Shown here: piece by piece, positions 63,701 through 64,000 of the stretch | How positions within the stretch are numbered: position 1 is the first letter of the stretch | Layout of the letters: the number at the start of each line of letters is the position of its first letter | Program-made: the position numbers and the translations under genes | Assembly (NCBI GenBank): GCA_947259995.1 | Contig: CAMYOK010000002.1 | Span: forward strand, 1,280,881-1,344,880 | Length of the DNA: 64,000 bases | Reading direction: 5' to 3' | Source of the DNA: an uncultured Pseudomonadales bacterium | GTDB lineage: Bacteria > Pseudomonadota > Gammaproteobacteria > Pseudomonadales > Pseudohongiellaceae | The notes under the pieces: model-generated | The model's database searches: none | What the model was told of the DNA's origin: nothing | Seen by the model: only the letters and a program-made list of their open reading frames with translations

Positions 63701-64000
63701 TTAAGGGTCACGCTGGAAAATGCGCCTCAGCGCGAAGTCAGGGCCAGTGTTGGAGCAAGGCAAGCCTCATTGGGCACAGTGCCTGAGTTCAATTATGCTG
63801 GGCAGGGCGTGCAGATATCGGGAGTTACCCCCGGCGGCGCCGCAGACATAGCAGGCTTGCAGGCACGAGATATTCTGCTGCGCTTCAATGGTGAAGTAAT
63901 CTCTAGCCTACAGGAGTATTCAGATTTCATTCGCGAATCGAGCCCCGGGGATAGTGTGACTATACAGTATCAACGAGGCGCTCAAATGATAGAAGTGGAA
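60710..64000 (+). CDS. Exported M1-like/M28/PDZ fusion metallopeptidase (partial, 3' end outside window)
   Basis: The visible 1097 codons start with a signal peptide (1 to about 24, ending AAFAQ) and ATG 60710 has AGGA eight bases upstream. An M1-like gluzincin domain (about 25-450) contains HEILHNWWG (His297, Glu298, His301) and a downstream Glu319 in NWSEGLTAYLAD; the spacing is one residue shorter than in M1 enzymes. A linking region (450-690) has no motif I know. An M28 domain (about 720-1005) has complete zinc ligands: GAHYDHLG (His808), GADDNASG (829-830), TAEESG (Glu863, Glu864), NLDSVGR and ADYHRPSDT (His963). A PDZ domain begins near 1035 (VQISGVTPGGAADIAGL). It probably cleaves peptides in the periplasm or outside the cell. 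Confidence 0.85.
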   Translation, partial: MQNSRSQIAVLMLLAALCTNAAFAQELHHDLLVHLSPSENRIAVRDTISMPESFSSASLEFELNANLNLHALEGNGYSIEQINVATHSGEVDAGRTIAQSNRYRLHYVDEIVPVTLEYSGEINDTAQQLSAEYAQSFSSTTGIVSELGVYLDHSSVWLADFSLGLMSFDLQVEFEPGALTWRSMSQGESVGQNAWRSDHPMEEVYLIAANFTVYSTTSDGVELLAYLRQEDQNLANRYLDATQRYLALYESMLGEYPFSKFALVENFWETGYGMPSFTLLGEQIIRFPFILDTSYPHEILHNWWGNSVYPDYATGNWSEGLTAYLADHLFQEMNAGGAEYRKDMLGRYRSAVSENADFPLSEFTSRNSAASQAVGYGKTLMLWHMLRNELGDELFLQTLRKLYTQQKFKRTSYADIEKLFSQSSGKDLRGFFDQWVLRTGAPSLAMELNETATGQARITLRQTQSTAAYELTIPMALYYQGEEEARVIDVELNGSAVQLDVANYDELLAVVVDPYFDVFRRLDAAELPPTLRQMFGAQKVLFVVPSENRGLWLEMAEFFTADAQIDAEIVMEENFALLPADRSVWIMGRDNSATPIISEALGAYGVRFGEQGIAMLGSELPFANRSTVFTAIHPENTELSIAWIHADSKDALPGLTEKLPHYGKYSYLSFVGSEPTNDVKGQWESPDSPLLWFNPQHAAETSQASLPARAALAQLPPKYLPSALAEHVNELVSPSMQGRAIGSQGIELAAEYIADQFAEIGLRALADDYRQTWQAEINGRSVPLSNIVGEIPGTDPALANAPVIIGAHYDHLGMLADASGELQVHPGADDNASGVAILLELASKLSQSFSPLRPIVFVAFTAEESGLLGSRYFVSNALAPYKTEDFFAMLNLDSVGRLEGRTLQVFGSDSAYEWPFMAQGIGFTIGVPSQFPAQSVAGSDHVSFLDAGVPALHLFSGLHADYHRPSDTVEKLDLEGLSSIALWLEEAVVYLATREQALRVTLENAPQREVRASVGARQASLGTVPEFNYAGQGVQISGVTPGGAADIAGLQARDILLRFNGEVISSLQEYSDFIRESSPGDSVTIQYQRGAQMIEVE

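Noticed and set aside
1..64000. tRNA genes, CRISPR arrays, insertion sequences, prophage or integron parts
   Set aside because: Reading both strands I found no cloverleaf-like T-loop sequence in the gaps, no regularly spaced repeats, and no transposase or integrase.

Overview
The window comes from a free-living Gammaproteobacterium, most likely a marine heterotroph (Cellvibrionales/oligotrophic-marine-gamma type; this placement is inference). The evidence is the gene content: an rppH-ptsP-lgt-thyA-folA backbone as in Pseudomonas and relatives, MetX/MetW, MetR, GcvR-like, Lhr, a SutA-like small protein, two TonB-dependent receptors and many exported hydrolases. GC content looks close to 50%. 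I see no tRNA, rRNA, CRISPR array, insertion sequence, integrase or phage gene.

Layout. 1-9 kb: a short signal peptidase I (cut by the left edge) divergent from the giant helicase Lhr, then a fumarylacetoacetase-family enzyme, a DUF6164 protein, a TraB/GumN protein, a LysR regulator, a 58-residue SutA-like protein and an XRE regulator. 9-16 kb: SlyD, MetR, an unrecognised 754-residue protein with a cyclase-like C-terminal domain, an orphan branched-chain amino-acid-type binding protein, a Tat-exported sulfite-oxidase-family molybdoenzyme and a double-ACT protein. 16-25 kb: a HAD phosphatase, rppH, ptsP, a ribbon-helix-helix regulator, lgt, an EAL protein with a degenerate GGDEF site, thyA and folA. 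25-34 kb: a minus-strand biosynthetic stretch with a beta-propeller protein, argA, argE, phhB, hemW, rdgB, metW, metX, yggU, yggT and proC.

34-43.8 kb is the first accessory-looking block. A TonB receptor, a secreted Asp-box protein with a CECC motif and a thioredoxin-fold protein overlap head to tail and end at a strong bidirectional terminator. A second, 986-residue TonB receptor faces them. It is separated from a secreted M20 peptidase by about 830 bp of gene-free AT-rich DNA. 43.8-53.5 kb: an AI-2E-type permease, a NatAB-like ABC exporter, and gltD and gltB.

54-59.3 kb is the second accessory block: a molybdenum hydroxylase operon (Tat-exported 2Fe-2S subunit, molybdopterin subunit, FAD subunit with a four-Cys insertion, cytochrome b, small soluble protein). 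It resembles the periplasmic PaoABC aldehyde oxidoreductase but carries its own membrane cytochrome. 59.4-64 kb: a PD40 beta-propeller lipoprotein, then an unusual exported protein joining an M1-like gluzincin domain, an M28 peptidase domain and a PDZ domain, cut by the right edge.

How the genes fit together: several core genes concern nitrogen and amino-acid flow (gltBD, argA, argE, proC, metX/metW/metR, the gcvR-like gene, ptsP). The accessory genes point to scavenging of peptides, metals or ligands at the cell surface and to periplasmic redox chemistry. The best candidates for an undescribed system are the TonB receptor/CECC protein/thioredoxin operon, the cytochrome-linked molybdenum hydroxylase, the cyclase-like 754-residue protein and the M1-M28-PDZ fusion.
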